DNA from: Bacteroidales bacterium
GTDB lineage: Bacteria > Bacteroidota > Bacteroidia > Bacteroidales > UBA932
Direction of reading: 5' to 3'
Assembly: GCA_017478685.1 (NCBI GenBank)
Contig: JAFVDC010000141.1
Coordinates: forward strand, 1-14,367
DNA length: 14,367 nt
In this document: one piece after another, positions 6,966 to 14,367 of the stretch
How the letters are laid out: every line of letters begins with the position of its first letter
Numbering within the stretch: the stretch's first letter is position 1
Notes under the pieces: generated by a model
Databases searched by the model: none
The model's input: only the letters and a program-made list of their open reading frames with translations
What the model was told of the DNA's origin: nothing
Translations under genes and position numbers: made by a program

Positions 6966-7064
6966 GGCAGCGAGTCACGCAAAAAACGCCCAAAACGCGT
7001 AAATCGTTGCCCAAATGGGCAGCGAAACGCGCAAAATCGGCCAAAAACGTGTAAGTCATTGCCC
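6966..7064. repeat. Degenerate tandem duplication, 52-bp period
   Basis: Bases 6966-7012 and 7018-7064 align without gaps at about 37 of 47 positions; both begin GGCAGCGA and end TTGCCC. A shorter, more diverged third copy (from about 7113, GGTAGCGA ... AAAAAACGTGTCAGTC) runs into the stop codon of the minus-strand M23 gene. The gene-free stretch 6932-7138 consists mainly of such material, and no ORF or RNA gene was recognised in it. Confidence 0.65.
7005..7024. terminator. Strong hairpin downstream of smpB
   Basis: CGTTGCCC (7005-7012) pairs with GGGCAGCG (7017-7024) around an AAAT loop, with one G-T wobble. It sits at the junction of the two 52-bp repeat copies, and CGCG sequences on both sides could extend it. 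No U-tract follows. It may end or protect the smpB transcript, and in reverse that of the M23 genes. Confidence 0.4.
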
Positions 7065-7076
7065 CAAACATGCCAA

Positions 7077-7120
7077 CCTCGCCCGAAAGGAGTACCAGCC
7101 TCGCCCGGAAGGGGTAGCGA
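7077..7120. repeat. Second short tandem repeat, 22-bp period
   Basis: Two adjacent 22-bp units, 7077-7098 and 7099-7120, both start CCTCGCCCG and match at 17 of 22 positions. The second unit overlaps the partial third copy of the 52-bp repeat. Function unknown. Confidence 0.55.
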
Positions 7121-7138
7121 GACGCGAGAAAAAACGTG

Positions 7139-8041
7139 TCAGTCCAGGGACTGGGGCGTGGAGACGGACATGTACATCATGCGGGAGTATTCCTCCGGGG
7201 TAATTGAGACAAAAAGGTAGTGCACGGGGTCGCAGACAACCCCGTTACGCCAGAGCTCGTAGTGAAGGTGGGGGGCCGAAACTCCAGTGGACACGCCTAC
7301 CTCCCCTATCTTGGCGCCGCGCCGCACGTACATGCTCTGGAACACGTTGATGTCGCCAAGAAGGCAGTACCTGGACACGAATCCGTTTCCGTGATTTATC
7401 TCAACTATGTTGCCAAGCCCCTTGCGGGAGTGGACCACCTTGGTTATGAGCCCGGAGGCGGTGGCGTACACGGCGGCGCCCTGCGGTGCAATGAAATCTA
7501 TGCCGTCGTGCTGCATCTCGATCTTGTATGTGGGGTTCTGCTTAGGGCCCACTGAGGCGCCGGTCTGGACATAGGACATGCCCTTCAGGGGCAGGCTCAG
7601 CGGAGGGATGCTTTCCTTGCGGGATTTAAGGAGGATGCGGAAGACTTCGGCAAAGTTGTCATCCACGTTACCCGCCATCAGCATCAGGCGCTCGGAGGCC
7701 GAAGCCGCCGCCGAAAGGTAGAAACTCTCGGAGAGGGAGTCGCTGTCGGCGATAAGGTCTGCGGCGGTGATGGCGTTAAGGGAGGGAGGAGCGGTCTCAA
7801 ACAGCTCACGGTAAATTTGGTCGTCCTTCACCACCAGGCCGTCCACCACGTCTGAAATAAGTTTGTCCTTGTTACGGAGATCCCGGTACATGGTCTTGTA
7901 CAGGCGGTTTTCCTTTTGGAGACGGCGCTCTTCCTCCGTAGAGAAGAGCAGCGCGAAGAGGATGTAGATCACCACCGACAATGACACGGATGCCACCAGA
8001 TAGCGAACCACCGAACCTAGTATTTTACTGAACTTATTCAT
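7139..8041 (-). CDS. Membrane-anchored M23 peptidase paralog with altered active site
   Basis: 300 residues: a short cytoplasmic N-terminus, one transmembrane helix (about 11-33, VVRYLVASVSLSVVIYILFA), a coiled-coil-like charged segment (35-80), a linker, and a C-terminal LytM/M23 domain (about 165-275) facing the periplasm. Zinc ligands are present: His178 and Asp182 (QHDGID) and His260 in APHLHYE, with His258 beside it. However, the family's YAHM/YAHL motif reads YCLL (about 225-228), so the second catalytic His is Leu. The SPFGxR entry motif is replaced by GASVGPKQNP. The protein may be weakly active or act as a regulator or scaffold, as EnvC-type LytM proteins do; this is inference. Its ATG overlaps the stop of the upstream paralog by 4 nt, so both are probably made together. 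Confidence 0.88.
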   Translation of the reverse strand: MNKFSKILGSVVRYLVASVSLSVVIYILFALLFSTEEERRLQKENRLYKTMYRDLRNKDKLISDVVDGLVVKDDQIYRELFETAPPSLNAITAADLIADSDSLSESFYLSAAASASERLMLMAGNVDDNFAEVFRILLKSRKESIPPLSLPLKGMSYVQTGASVGPKQNPTYKIEMQHDGIDFIAPQGAAVYATASGLITKVVHSRKGLGNIVEINHGNGFVSRYCLLGDINVFQSMYVRRGAKIGEVGVSTGVSAPHLHYELWRNGVVCDPVHYLFVSITPEEYSRMMYMSVSTPQSLD

Positions 8042-8994
8042 TTTCCTTCCGGTTTACGCACAAGTTCATAATAATCCTTGGGAGGGATGTCAAGGTCCAT
8101 GTACAGGGCGGGATTCACATAGTCCTTGCGGTAAAGGATCTCATAGTGCAGGTGAGGCCCGGTAATTCGGCCGCTCTTTCCCGTGAGGCCTATGCAGTCT
8201 CCCCTTTTAAGGCTCTGGCCCATCTCCACAAATATCTCAGACATATGCGCATAGCGTGTTTTGTAGCCAAAGCCGTGGTCTATCTCCACGTGGTTTCCGT
8301 ATCCCGTGCGCTCATGTGCCACTTTCACCACTATGCCGTCTCCGGTTGCGTAGATGGGGTTCCCGGGAGGACAGGCGAAGTCCATTCCGGTATGGCGCTT
8401 GGTGTACCCCAGGATAGGGTCCGAGCGGTAGCCGAAGGGGCTTGACATGTGATACGTGTTGCGGTCTGTGCTGATGGGCGGGATGGCCGGAATGTGGGCC
8501 GCCATATCTCCGGCGCTGAACTGCAGCACCATGATGTCGTCGAAGGACTTTGACTGGACGTAGGCGCGTTTTTCCACTATGTCCTGGCGGCGGACCACAG
8601 CCTCAAGGGAGGTTCCCCGGAGAGCCTCGTAGCGGTTTTCCCCGCCAAGGCCGCTGAGCCGGACCTCCGGCGGAATTTCGTCCAGGCCGTACACGCTGCG
8701 GTATATTTTATCGTCTCTCACCTCAAGCAGCGACAGGAGTTCCTCCTGGTGGGCCATATGGGCCGAAAGACGCTCAACGCGCGCCCTCCAGTCTGCGTTT
8801 CCGCGCTTGAGGATGGCGGTTTTAGGAAGGTCCAGGCCCAGCACCTGCACGTAAATCCACATGAACAGCAGGAAGAACACAATGCCGCCGAAGGCCACCA
8901 GCGCTATCTTCCACCAGTCACGGGCCGACAGCTGCCTGATACGGTCTACGAGCTTTTCTGGGCTCACCATATATTTCTCTATCCTTGACGGCAT
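8038..8994 (-). CDS. Membrane-anchored M23 (LytM-type) peptidoglycan endopeptidase
   Basis: 318 residues: a cytoplasmic N-terminus, one transmembrane helix (about 28-52, [20 protein letters not shown]), a coiled-coil-like periplasmic segment, and a C-terminal M23 domain. The domain has SPFGYR (185-190), the zinc motif HTGMD (His201, Asp205), YAHM with His250, and GPHLHYE (His281, His283). All catalytic positions are kept, so an active zinc endopeptidase cutting peptide cross-links is expected, like MepM-type enzymes. ATG 8994 is chosen over an in-frame TTG at 9003 because the TTG lies inside the -7 element. The gene is the first of a two-gene unit with the altered paralog and is divergent from alaS. 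Confidence 0.92.
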   Translation of the reverse strand: MPSRIEKYMVSPEKLVDRIRQLSARDWWKIALVAFGGIVFFLLFMWIYVQVLGLDLPKTAILKRGNADWRARVERLSAHMAHQEELLSLLEVRDDKIYRSVYGLDEIPPEVRLSGLGGENRYEALRGTSLEAVVRRQDIVEKRAYVQSKSFDDIMVLQFSAGDMAAHIPAIPPISTDRNTYHMSSPFGYRSDPILGYTKRHTGMDFACPPGNPIYATGDGIVVKVAHERTGYGNHVEIDHGFGYKTRYAHMSEIFVEMGQSLKRGDCIGLTGKSGRITGPHLHYEILYRKDYVNPALYMDLDIPPKDYYELVRKPEGK

Positions 8995-9000
8995 ATTATG

Positions 9001-9008
9001 CAAATATA
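9001..9008 (-). promoter_or_regulatory. -7 promoter element for the M23 pair
   Basis: TATATTTG on the minus strand matches TAnnTTTG, followed by CATAAT and the ATG at 8994. The 6-nt spacing means a very short or absent leader. It fixes the start choice for the M23 gene. Confidence 0.55.
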
Positions 9009-9081
9009 TGCATTATTTCTGAAACAGCTCATCTTTTACACATTCTATGCCCGCGCGCGAGGATATTCGGGGAAAAATGAC

Positions 9082-9089
9082 TATTTTTG
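9082..9089 (+). promoter_or_regulatory. -7 promoter element for alaS
   Basis: TATTTTTG followed by CAGG is the same 12-base string as at the pfkA promoter. It ends 22 nt before the alaS ATG at 9112, so the leader is short and AT-rich with no Shine-Dalgarno. It would also drive the downstream LptF/G-Fmt and thiamine pyrophosphokinase genes. Confidence 0.6.
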
Positions 9090-9111
9090 CAGGCTATATC
9101 AAATATACTAT

Positions 9112-11721
9112 ATGACATCCAAAGAAATCCGCCAGAAGTATCTGGACTTCTTCGCCTCTAAGGGCCACACCGTGGTGCCCAGCGCACCCATGGTCATAAA
9201 GAATGACCCCACCCTCATGTTCACCAATGCCGGCATGAACCAGTTCAAGGACATCTTCCTTGGCAATTCGGCACCAAAATTCCCCCGCGCCACAGACTCC
9301 CAGAAGTGCCTTCGCGTAAGCGGCAAGCACAACGACCTTGAGGCCGTGGGCCACGACGGCCGCCATCATACAATGTTCGAGATGCTTGGCAACTGGAGCT
9401 TCGGAGACTACTTCAAGAAAGAGGCCATTGACTGGGCCTGGGAGCTTCTCACAGAGGTTTACAAGATAGACAAGACCAAACTATACGCCACCGTGTTCGA
9501 GGGCAGCGCCGAAGACGGCACCGCACTTGACACCGAGGCCCGCGAAGCCTGGCTGTGCCACCTTCCCGCAGACCACGTGCTCACCGGAAACAAGCACGAC
9601 AACTTCTGGGAAATGGGCGACACCGGCCCCTGCGGCCCTTGCTCGGAGATCCACATTGACCTTCGGCCCGATGAAGAGAGTGCAAAAATCCCCGGCCGTG
9701 AGCTTGTGAACACGGACAACGACGACGTCATTGAAATCTGGAACCTTGTGTTCATGCAGTATGAGCGCAAGGCCGACGGCCACCTGGAGCCCCTCCCCGC
9801 CAAGAACATAGACACCGGCATGGGCTTCGAGCGCCTTTGCATGATTCTCCAGAACAAGAAGTCCAACTACGAGACCGACGTCTTCTCCGGCCTTATCGGC
9901 AAAGTCGAAGAGTTCTCCGGCCATAAGTATTCCGAGGGCGGAAACGTGGAGGTTGCAATGAGGGTGATCGCAGACCACATCCGCGCCATAGCCTTCTCCA
10001 TTGCAGACGGCCAGCTTCCTTCCAACGTGAAGGCCGGCTACGTGATTCGCCGAATCCTCAGGCGCGCCGTACGCTACGGCTACACCTTCCTTGGATTCAC
10101 GGAGCCCTTCCTCTGCCGCCTCATCCCCCAGCTTGTGGAAGACATGGGAGAGGCCTATCCTGAGCTCAAGGCCCAGCAGAAGCTCATAGAAAACGTTATC
10201 AAGGAGGAAGAAAACGCCTTCCTGCGCACCCTGGACCGCGGAATCCGCATGCTTGAAGACAACATGGCCCGCAACGCCGCCACCAAGGTTGTGGCCGGAA
10301 CCGACGCCTTTGTGCTCTACGACACCTACGGCTTCCCCATAGACCTCACGGAGCTCATCGCCGCAGAAAAAGGCTATACCGTAGACCTCGACGGCTTCAA
10401 CGCCGAACTCCAGAAGCAGAAGGAGCGCGCCCGCAACGCCACCGCCAACGAATTCGGAGACTGGACGGTCTTCGCAGACTCCGACGTAGTGTTCGAAGGC
10501 TACGACGTCCTTGAGGTAAAGGGCGCACGCCTCCTCAAGCAGCGCACCGTGAAGCAGAAAAGCAAGGAGTACTTCCAGCTTGTGTTTGACCGCACTCCTT
10601 TCTATGCCGAAATGGGCGGCCAGGTTGGCGACACAGGCACCATTGAAGGCGAGGACGGAGAGAAGATAGCCATCCTCAACACCGTAAAGGAGAACAACCT
10701 CACCATCCATCTGGCCGAACGCCTTCCCGCCACCTCCGGCAAGTTCACCCTTACCGTAGACGCCGCACGCCGCCAGAAGATAATGAACAACCACACCGCA
10801 ACGCACCTCCTGCACCAGGCCCTGAGGGAAGTCCTTGGAACTCATGTAGAGCAGAAGGGATCGTTTGTGTGCCCGGATTACTTCCGCTTCGACTTCTCCC
10901 ATTTCCAGAAGGTTACTGACGAAGAACTCCGTGCAGTGGAGCGCCGCGTCAATGAGCTGGTGCGCCGCTGCCTGCCCCTCCAGGAAAAGCGTGACGCCTC
11001 CATGGAAGAAGCCCGCGCAATGGGCGCCATGGCACTCTTCGGCGAAAAATACGGAGACGTGGTCCGCGTGGTGCGCTTTGGAGAGTCCGTAGAACTCTGC
11101 GGCGGCACCCATACCGCCAACACCGGCACCATCGGCCTGTTCAAAATCAGGGCCGAAAGCGCCGTTGCAGCAGGCGTACGCCGCATTGAAGCCCTCACCG
11201 GAGAGGCTGCAGAAACCGCCCTGGAGGCCGTGGAAGACATGCTGAAGAGCGTCAAGTCCTTCTTCAACAACGTCCCGGACCTCACCGGCGCAATTGAAAA
11301 ACTGATTGCCGAAAACACGGATACCCGCAAGCAGCTGGAAGCCATGGCTAGTGAAAAAGCCGCCCAGCTGGCCGAAAAACTGGAAGCCGGCGCCGTGGAG
11401 ATCAACGGAATCAAGGTTGTGCGCTACGACGGTTCCGTAGACCCCGCATTCGCCCGCAACGTGGCCCTGCTTTTGCAGAAAAAGGTCCAGAACTTTGTGC
11501 TGGCCTGCGCCTTTGCCTTTAACGGCAAGCCCAACCTCCTTCTCATGTACTCCCAGGACCTTGTGGCCAAGGGAAAGAATGCAGGAAAGGACATCCGCGA
11601 GGCCGCAAAGCTCATACAGGGCGGCGGCGGCGGACAGCCCGGCCTTGCAACTGCCGGCGGCCGCATGGTCGAAGGCCTTGGTGCAGCTATGGACGCTTTG
11701 GTGGACATTGCCACTAAATAA
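9112..11721 (+). CDS. alaS: Alanyl-tRNA synthetase
   Basis: Charges tRNA-Ala with alanine and hydrolyses mischarged Ser/Gly-tRNA. The 869-residue length is typical. The class II catalytic core opens the protein ([19 protein letters not shown]..., [28 protein letters not shown]). The [10 protein letters not shown] motif of the tRNA-recognition domain follows. The editing domain has HTATH (His561, His565) and CGGTH (Cys663, His667), the four zinc ligands. The C-Ala domain ends with a glycine run, [14 protein letters not shown] (about 836). The frame is open upstream to 8998, but ATG 9112 gives the family N-terminus and follows the promoter. The next gene begins immediately at its stop codon, so the two are co-transcribed. 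Confidence 0.97.
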   Translation: MTSKEIRQKYLDFFASKGHTVVPSAPMVIKNDPTLMFTNAGMNQFKDIFLGNSAPKFPRATDSQKCLRVSGKHNDLEAVGHDGRHHTMFEMLGNWSFGDYFKKEAIDWAWELLTEVYKIDKTKLYATVFEGSAEDGTALDTEAREAWLCHLPADHVLTGNKHDNFWEMGDTGPCGPCSEIHIDLRPDEESAKIPGRELVNTDNDDVIEIWNLVFMQYERKADGHLEPLPAKNIDTGMGFERLCMILQNKKSNYETDVFSGLIGKVEEFSGHKYSEGGNVEVAMRVIADHIRAIAFSIADGQLPSNVKAGYVIRRILRRAVRYGYTFLGFTEPFLCRLIPQLVEDMGEAYPELKAQQKLIENVIKEEENAFLRTLDRGIRMLEDNMARNAATKVVAGTDAFVLYDTYGFPIDLTELIAAEKGYTVDLDGFNAELQKQKERARNATANEFGDWTVFADSDVVFEGYDVLEVKGARLLKQRTVKQKSKEYFQLVFDRTPFYAEMGGQVGDTGTIEGEDGEKIAILNTVKENNLTIHLAERLPATSGKFTLTVDAARRQKIMNNHTATHLLHQALREVLGTHVEQKGSFVCPDYFRFDFSHFQKVTDEELRAVERRVNELVRRCLPLQEKRDASMEEARAMGAMALFGEKYGDVVRVVRFGESVELCGGTHTANTGTIGLFKIRAESAVAAGVRRIEALTGEAAETALEAVEDMLKSVKSFFNNVPDLTGAIEKLIAENTDTRKQLEAMASEKAAQLAEKLEAGAVEINGIKVVRYDGSVDPAFARNVALLLQKKVQNFVLACAFAFNGKPNLLLMYSQDLVAKGKNAGKDIREAAKLIQGGGGGQPGLATAGGRMVEGLGAAMDALVDIATK

Positions 11722-14187
11722 ATGAAGAAACTGGATCAGTTCATACTTAAGTCGTTTGTGGGGCAGTTCATAGCTATCCTCGCAATCGTGACCTTTATCC
11801 TGGTCATGCAGTTCCTATGGCTGTATATAGACGAACTTGTGGGTAAAGGTCTGGAGCTTAAGGTGATACTGGAGTTTCTCATGTGGGGCGGGTTCCAGAC
11901 CCTTCCCCTTGCCATACCGCTTGCAACCCTCCTGAGCTCCATGATGACCCTCGGAGACATGGGAGAGCACTTTGAACTCACGGCCATGAAGGCCAGCGGC
12001 ATCTCCCTCACAAGGGTGCTGGCGCCCATGACCGTGGTAGCCATACTCATCAGCATAGGAGCCTTCTTCGTGGGAGACCGCCTGGTGCCGTACTCCATAA
12101 ACCAGATATTCACCATGCGAGACGACATCGGCCGAACAAAATCGGAGATCAAAATCCCCTCCGGAACCTTCTACGACGGCATAGACGGCTACATCCTCCG
12201 CGTGGAAAGCCGGGATTCCAAAACCGGCATGATGCACGGCATCCAGGTGTACGACCACACCTCCGGAAGCGGAAACCTCAGGATAACGGTTGCCGACAGC
12301 GGCGTGCTCAAGATGTCAAAGTCCAAGGACTACCTCACCTTCATGCTCTATAACGGAACTAATTACCGTGAGGAAAACCGCCGGAAGTACAGGGACACTT
12401 CCCTGGCGCTCCAGAGGGTGAAGTTCTACCGCCAGGAACTGGTGATTCCGCTGGAGAACTACGCCTACAAGCAGTCCGACTCCGCCCGCTTCGGGGAGCA
12501 GGTGAAATCCATGAACCTGAACCAGTTAAAGCACAGCCACGACTCCCTTGTGAACCTTGTCGACCAAGGCACCATGAAGCACGTGAAGGAGTTCCAGAAC
12601 CAGAACAGCCTTACGTACCGCAAGCAGCTTGACACAAGCTGGCGGGAAGTTGCCACCGTGGCCATGGCCCCGCCCGCAGAGGAAGATTTCAAGACCCTCA
12701 AGGATAGGCAGAAAGCCCTTGACGCGGCGCTGCAGGCGGCAAGGCAGTATGAAAATGTAGCAAGGGGCCAGACCTACGACTCCTACGACTACACCAACAT
12801 GATCCACCGCACGGACGTCGAGATGTGGAAGAAGTACGCCCAGGCGCTGGCCTGCCTGCTGCTGTTCTTCATAGGCGCCCCGGTAGGAGCCATCCTCAAA
12901 AAGGGCGGCCTGGGTGCGCCTGCGGTCATTTCCCTGCTGTTCTTTGTGCTGTACTGGGTAATTGACATTACCGGAGAGAGGCTTGCCAGCAACGGTGCCA
13001 CATCGGCATTTGTGGGGAAATTCATTTCGGCCTTCGTGCTGGGCCCCATAGGCGGTTTCCTTACGGTGAAAGCGATTAAGGACAAGAACCTGTTCCACTG
13101 GGACGGTTTCATGATAGGATTCAGAAAAGTCAAGAGTCAGATTATAAGAATGTTCAGAAAGACAAGGATAGTATACATGGGCACCCCGGAATTTGCCGTG
13201 GGTCCGCTGGAAGCCCTTTCAAGAAGCGGGTACAACGTTGTGGGCATAGTCACAGTTCCGGACAAACCCTCCGGGCGTGGCCTCAAGATGCAGGAAAGCG
13301 CCGTGAAAAAGTACGCAGTAAGCACAGGCATTCCAGTGCTTCAGCCGGAAAAACTCCGCGACGAAGAATTCCTGAAGCAGCTTGCCGCCTTCAAGGCCGA
13401 TCTCTTTGTGGTGGTTGGCTTCCGCATGCTTCCGGAGGTTGTATGGAGCATGCCGAAACTCGGCACGTTCAACCTCCACGCCGCACTGCTGCCGCAGTAC
13501 CGTGGCGCCGCCCCCATCAACTGGGCCGTAATCAACGGAGAGAACATCTCCGGCGTCACCACCTTCATGATTGACAAGAAGATTGACACCGGCGGCATTA
13601 TCCTCCGCTCAGAGTGCCACGTAGAGCCCACCGACACCGCCGGAGACCTCCATGACAAACTGATGGCCCTTGGCTCCACCCTTGTTGTGGAAACCGTGGA
13701 AGGCCTTATCCAGCATAACGTGGAACTCCGCGTCCAGCGCAGTTTCATCCAGGGCTCGGAACTTCTCAAGCCCGCCCCCAAGATCACCCGCGAGCTCCAG
13801 CACATAGACTGGAACGACTCCACCAAGCAGGTGTACAACCTTATCCGCGGCCTGTCCCCGTACCCGTGCGCCTTCACGGAACTTGTTCCTTCTGTCATTT
13901 CGAGCGAAGTCGAGAAATCTCCTGCCATGCAGCTCAAAGTGTACTTCGGGGAAATGCGCACGGACCTTCACGCAGAGCCCGGCACCGTTCTCAGTGACGG
14001 CAAAACCTACTTTGCCATTGCAACCGCAGACGGCGCCATTGCCATCACGGACCTCCAGCTTGCCGGCAAGAAGCGCATGGACGTAAAGAGTTTCCTCCTG
14101 GGCTTCCGCAACCCCGCCTCCTACAAGGCCACCCAGGGCACTTCCAAGGCCGAAATCGCCAAGGCCAAGCCCCTTGAAGATGAATAG
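11722..14187 (+). CDS. lptF/G-fmt: Fusion: LptF/LptG-family permease plus methionyl-tRNA formyltransferase
   Basis: An 821-residue frame without stops. Residues 1 to about 470 are a YjgP/YjgQ (LptF/LptG) permease of the LPS exporter: three N-terminal helices (about 13-36, 48-77, 99-118), a large periplasmic part (about 120-370) and three C-terminal helices (373-392, 399-416, 429-451) with FFIGAPVGAILKKGGLG. From Met477 the protein is Fmt, which formylates initiator Met-tRNA: MGTPEFAVGPLEAL, VPDKPSGRG, NLHAALLPQYRGAAPINWA with Asn584 and His586, and IDTGGII with Asp622. An extra stretch near 722-735 is encoded by a dispersed repeat. The permease C-terminus is cytosolic, so the topology fits a tethered Fmt. 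Internal initiation at ATG 13150 could also make free Fmt. The gene directly follows alaS; the next gene overlaps by 8 nt. Confidence 0.9.
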   Translation: MKKLDQFILKSFVGQFIAILAIVTFILVMQFLWLYIDELVGKGLELKVILEFLMWGGFQTLPLAIPLATLLSSMMTLGDMGEHFELTAMKASGISLTRVLAPMTVVAILISIGAFFVGDRLVPYSINQIFTMRDDIGRTKSEIKIPSGTFYDGIDGYILRVESRDSKTGMMHGIQVYDHTSGSGNLRITVADSGVLKMSKSKDYLTFMLYNGTNYREENRRKYRDTSLALQRVKFYRQELVIPLENYAYKQSDSARFGEQVKSMNLNQLKHSHDSLVNLVDQGTMKHVKEFQNQNSLTYRKQLDTSWREVATVAMAPPAEEDFKTLKDRQKALDAALQAARQYENVARGQTYDSYDYTNMIHRTDVEMWKKYAQALACLLLFFIGAPVGAILKKGGLGAPAVISLLFFVLYWVIDITGERLASNGATSAFVGKFISAFVLGPIGGFLTVKAIKDKNLFHWDGFMIGFRKVKSQIIRMFRKTRIVYMGTPEFAVGPLEALSRSGYNVVGIVTVPDKPSGRGLKMQESAVKKYAVSTGIPVLQPEKLRDEEFLKQLAAFKADLFVVVGFRMLPEVVWSMPKLGTFNLHAALLPQYRGAAPINWAVINGENISGVTTFMIDKKIDTGGIILRSECHVEPTDTAGDLHDKLMALGSTLVVETVEGLIQHNVELRVQRSFIQGSELLKPAPKITRELQHIDWNDSTKQVYNLIRGLSPYPCAFTELVPSVISSEVEKSPAMQLKVYFGEMRTDLHAEPGTVLSDGKTYFAIATADGAIAITDLQLAGKKRMDVKSFLLGFRNPASYKATQGTSKAEIAKAKPLEDE
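13893..13920. repeat. Dispersed imperfect-palindrome repeat in frame inside fmt
   Basis: The segment begins TGTCATTTCGAGCGAAG and ends TCGAGAAATCT. ATTT and CGA on the left pair with TCG and AAAT on the right around a GCGAAG loop, with a 2-nt bulge. It matches from memory a widespread bacterial intergenic repeat of the 'GTCATTTCGAGCGAAGTC' type. Translated here it gives VISSEVEKS, within residues 722-735 of the fusion protein, at a variable loop of the Fmt C-terminal domain. Confidence 0.7.
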
Positions 14188-14367
14188 CGTAATTATACTT
14201 TGTGACGGGGCCTTCCCCACGGAGCCGTATCCTCTGTATCTTCTGGATTCGGCCGAAGCCGTTGTGTGCTGCGACGGGGCCCTTGTCAAGTATCTGGAGC
14301 ACTTCCCCGGCCGGACACCGCTGGCCGTGGTGGGAGACCTGGATTCACTGCCGGAAGAGCTCCAGAA
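14180..14367 (+). CDS. thiN: Thiamine pyrophosphokinase, N-terminal fragment
   Basis: The gene runs off the right edge; 62 codons are visible. The start MNSVIILCDGAFP, then VVCCDGALVKYL (about 28-39) and the motif VVGDLDSLP (about 51-59), are the N-terminal substrate-binding features of thiamine pyrophosphokinase. The DLDS aspartates bind metal and thiamine. The enzyme transfers pyrophosphate from ATP to thiamine to make the cofactor TPP. ATG 14180 overlaps the end of the fmt fusion by 8 nt in a different frame, so translation is probably coupled and the gene belongs to the alaS unit. The catalytic C-terminal half is not in the window. Confidence 0.82.
   Translation, partial: MNSVIILCDGAFPTEPYPLYLLDSAEAVVCCDGALVKYLEHFPGRTPLAVVGDLDSLPEELQ

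Noticed and set aside
8995..9003. TTG start at 9003 for the first M23 gene
   Set aside because: The TTG is inside the TATATTTG promoter element; ATG 8994 is the first sensible start downstream.
8998..9111. Upstream extension of the AlaS frame
   Set aside because: The extra 38 residues are not in the AlaS family and would span the alaS -7 element, so translation from ATG 9112 is far more likely.
9481..11112. 543-codon open frame antisense to alaS
   Set aside because: Every conserved AlaS motif is on the plus strand, and the antisense translation resembles no family. The same holds for antisense frames at 2385-3401, 3807-4460 and 12526-13098, and for plus-strand frames over dusB and miaA (4704-5570, 5347-6717).
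13100..13160. Treating LptF/G and Fmt as two separate genes
   Set aside because: No stop codon separates them in this sequence, so the data show a single frame. An internal start at 13150 remains possible and is noted in the fusion entry.
1..14367. A defence, secretion or biosynthetic gene cluster
   Set aside because: All genes but the LRR end, the relic and the S51/ATP-grasp fusion are recognisable housekeeping functions; no integrase, transposase, toxin, nuclease or cluster-type enzyme set is present.

Overview
The window looks like chromosomal, mostly housekeeping DNA from a Bacteroidota (probably Bacteroidales) genome of fairly high GC. Four things point there. The -7 promoter elements match TAnnTTTG (431-438, 5524-5531, 6440-6447, 6461-6468, 9001-9008, 9082-9089). 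Starts lack Shine-Dalgarno sequences. The left edge holds the end of a BspA-type leucine-rich-repeat protein. PfkA, DusB and Fmt have Bacteroidota-style motifs. LpxK and an LptF/LptG permease show a Gram-negative cell with LPS. No phage, insertion sequence, CRISPR array, tRNA or rRNA was seen.

Layout. (1) 2-232: C-terminal end of a surface LRR protein, then a 50-codon coding-like relic on the minus strand (260-412) next to the pfkA promoter. (2) 462-4379, plus: pfkA, lpxK and a fused peptidase S51 / ATP-grasp gene, packed as an operon with a 4-nt gap and then a 4-nt overlap. (3) 4488-6435, minus: miaA then dusB, both tRNA-modifying, each with its own -7 element only 4 nt before its ATG. (4) 6476-6931, plus: smpB, divergent from miaA. 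(5) 6932-7138: gene-free and full of degenerate tandem repeats, between convergent genes. (6) 7139-8994, minus: two overlapping paralogous membrane-anchored M23 peptidases. (7) 9112-14367, plus: alaS, an in-frame LptF/G-Fmt fusion, and the start of a thiamine pyrophosphokinase gene, tightly packed.

Themes. Much of the content serves translation (alaS, fmt, miaA, dusB, smpB) and the envelope (lpxK, LptF/G, two M23 enzymes). The most unusual features are two domain fusions. One joins a PepE/cyanophycinase-like hydrolase to an ATP-grasp ligase. The other joins an LPS-transport permease to methionyl-tRNA formyltransferase. In addition, two different small palindromic repeats sit in frame inside miaA and fmt and add about 30 and 10-14 residues to enzymes that appear otherwise intact. 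A 7-mer, GGCCGAA, is also enriched and oriented mainly along the plus strand, even inside minus-strand genes. I found no defence or biosynthetic system; the novelty lies in these fusions and repeats.
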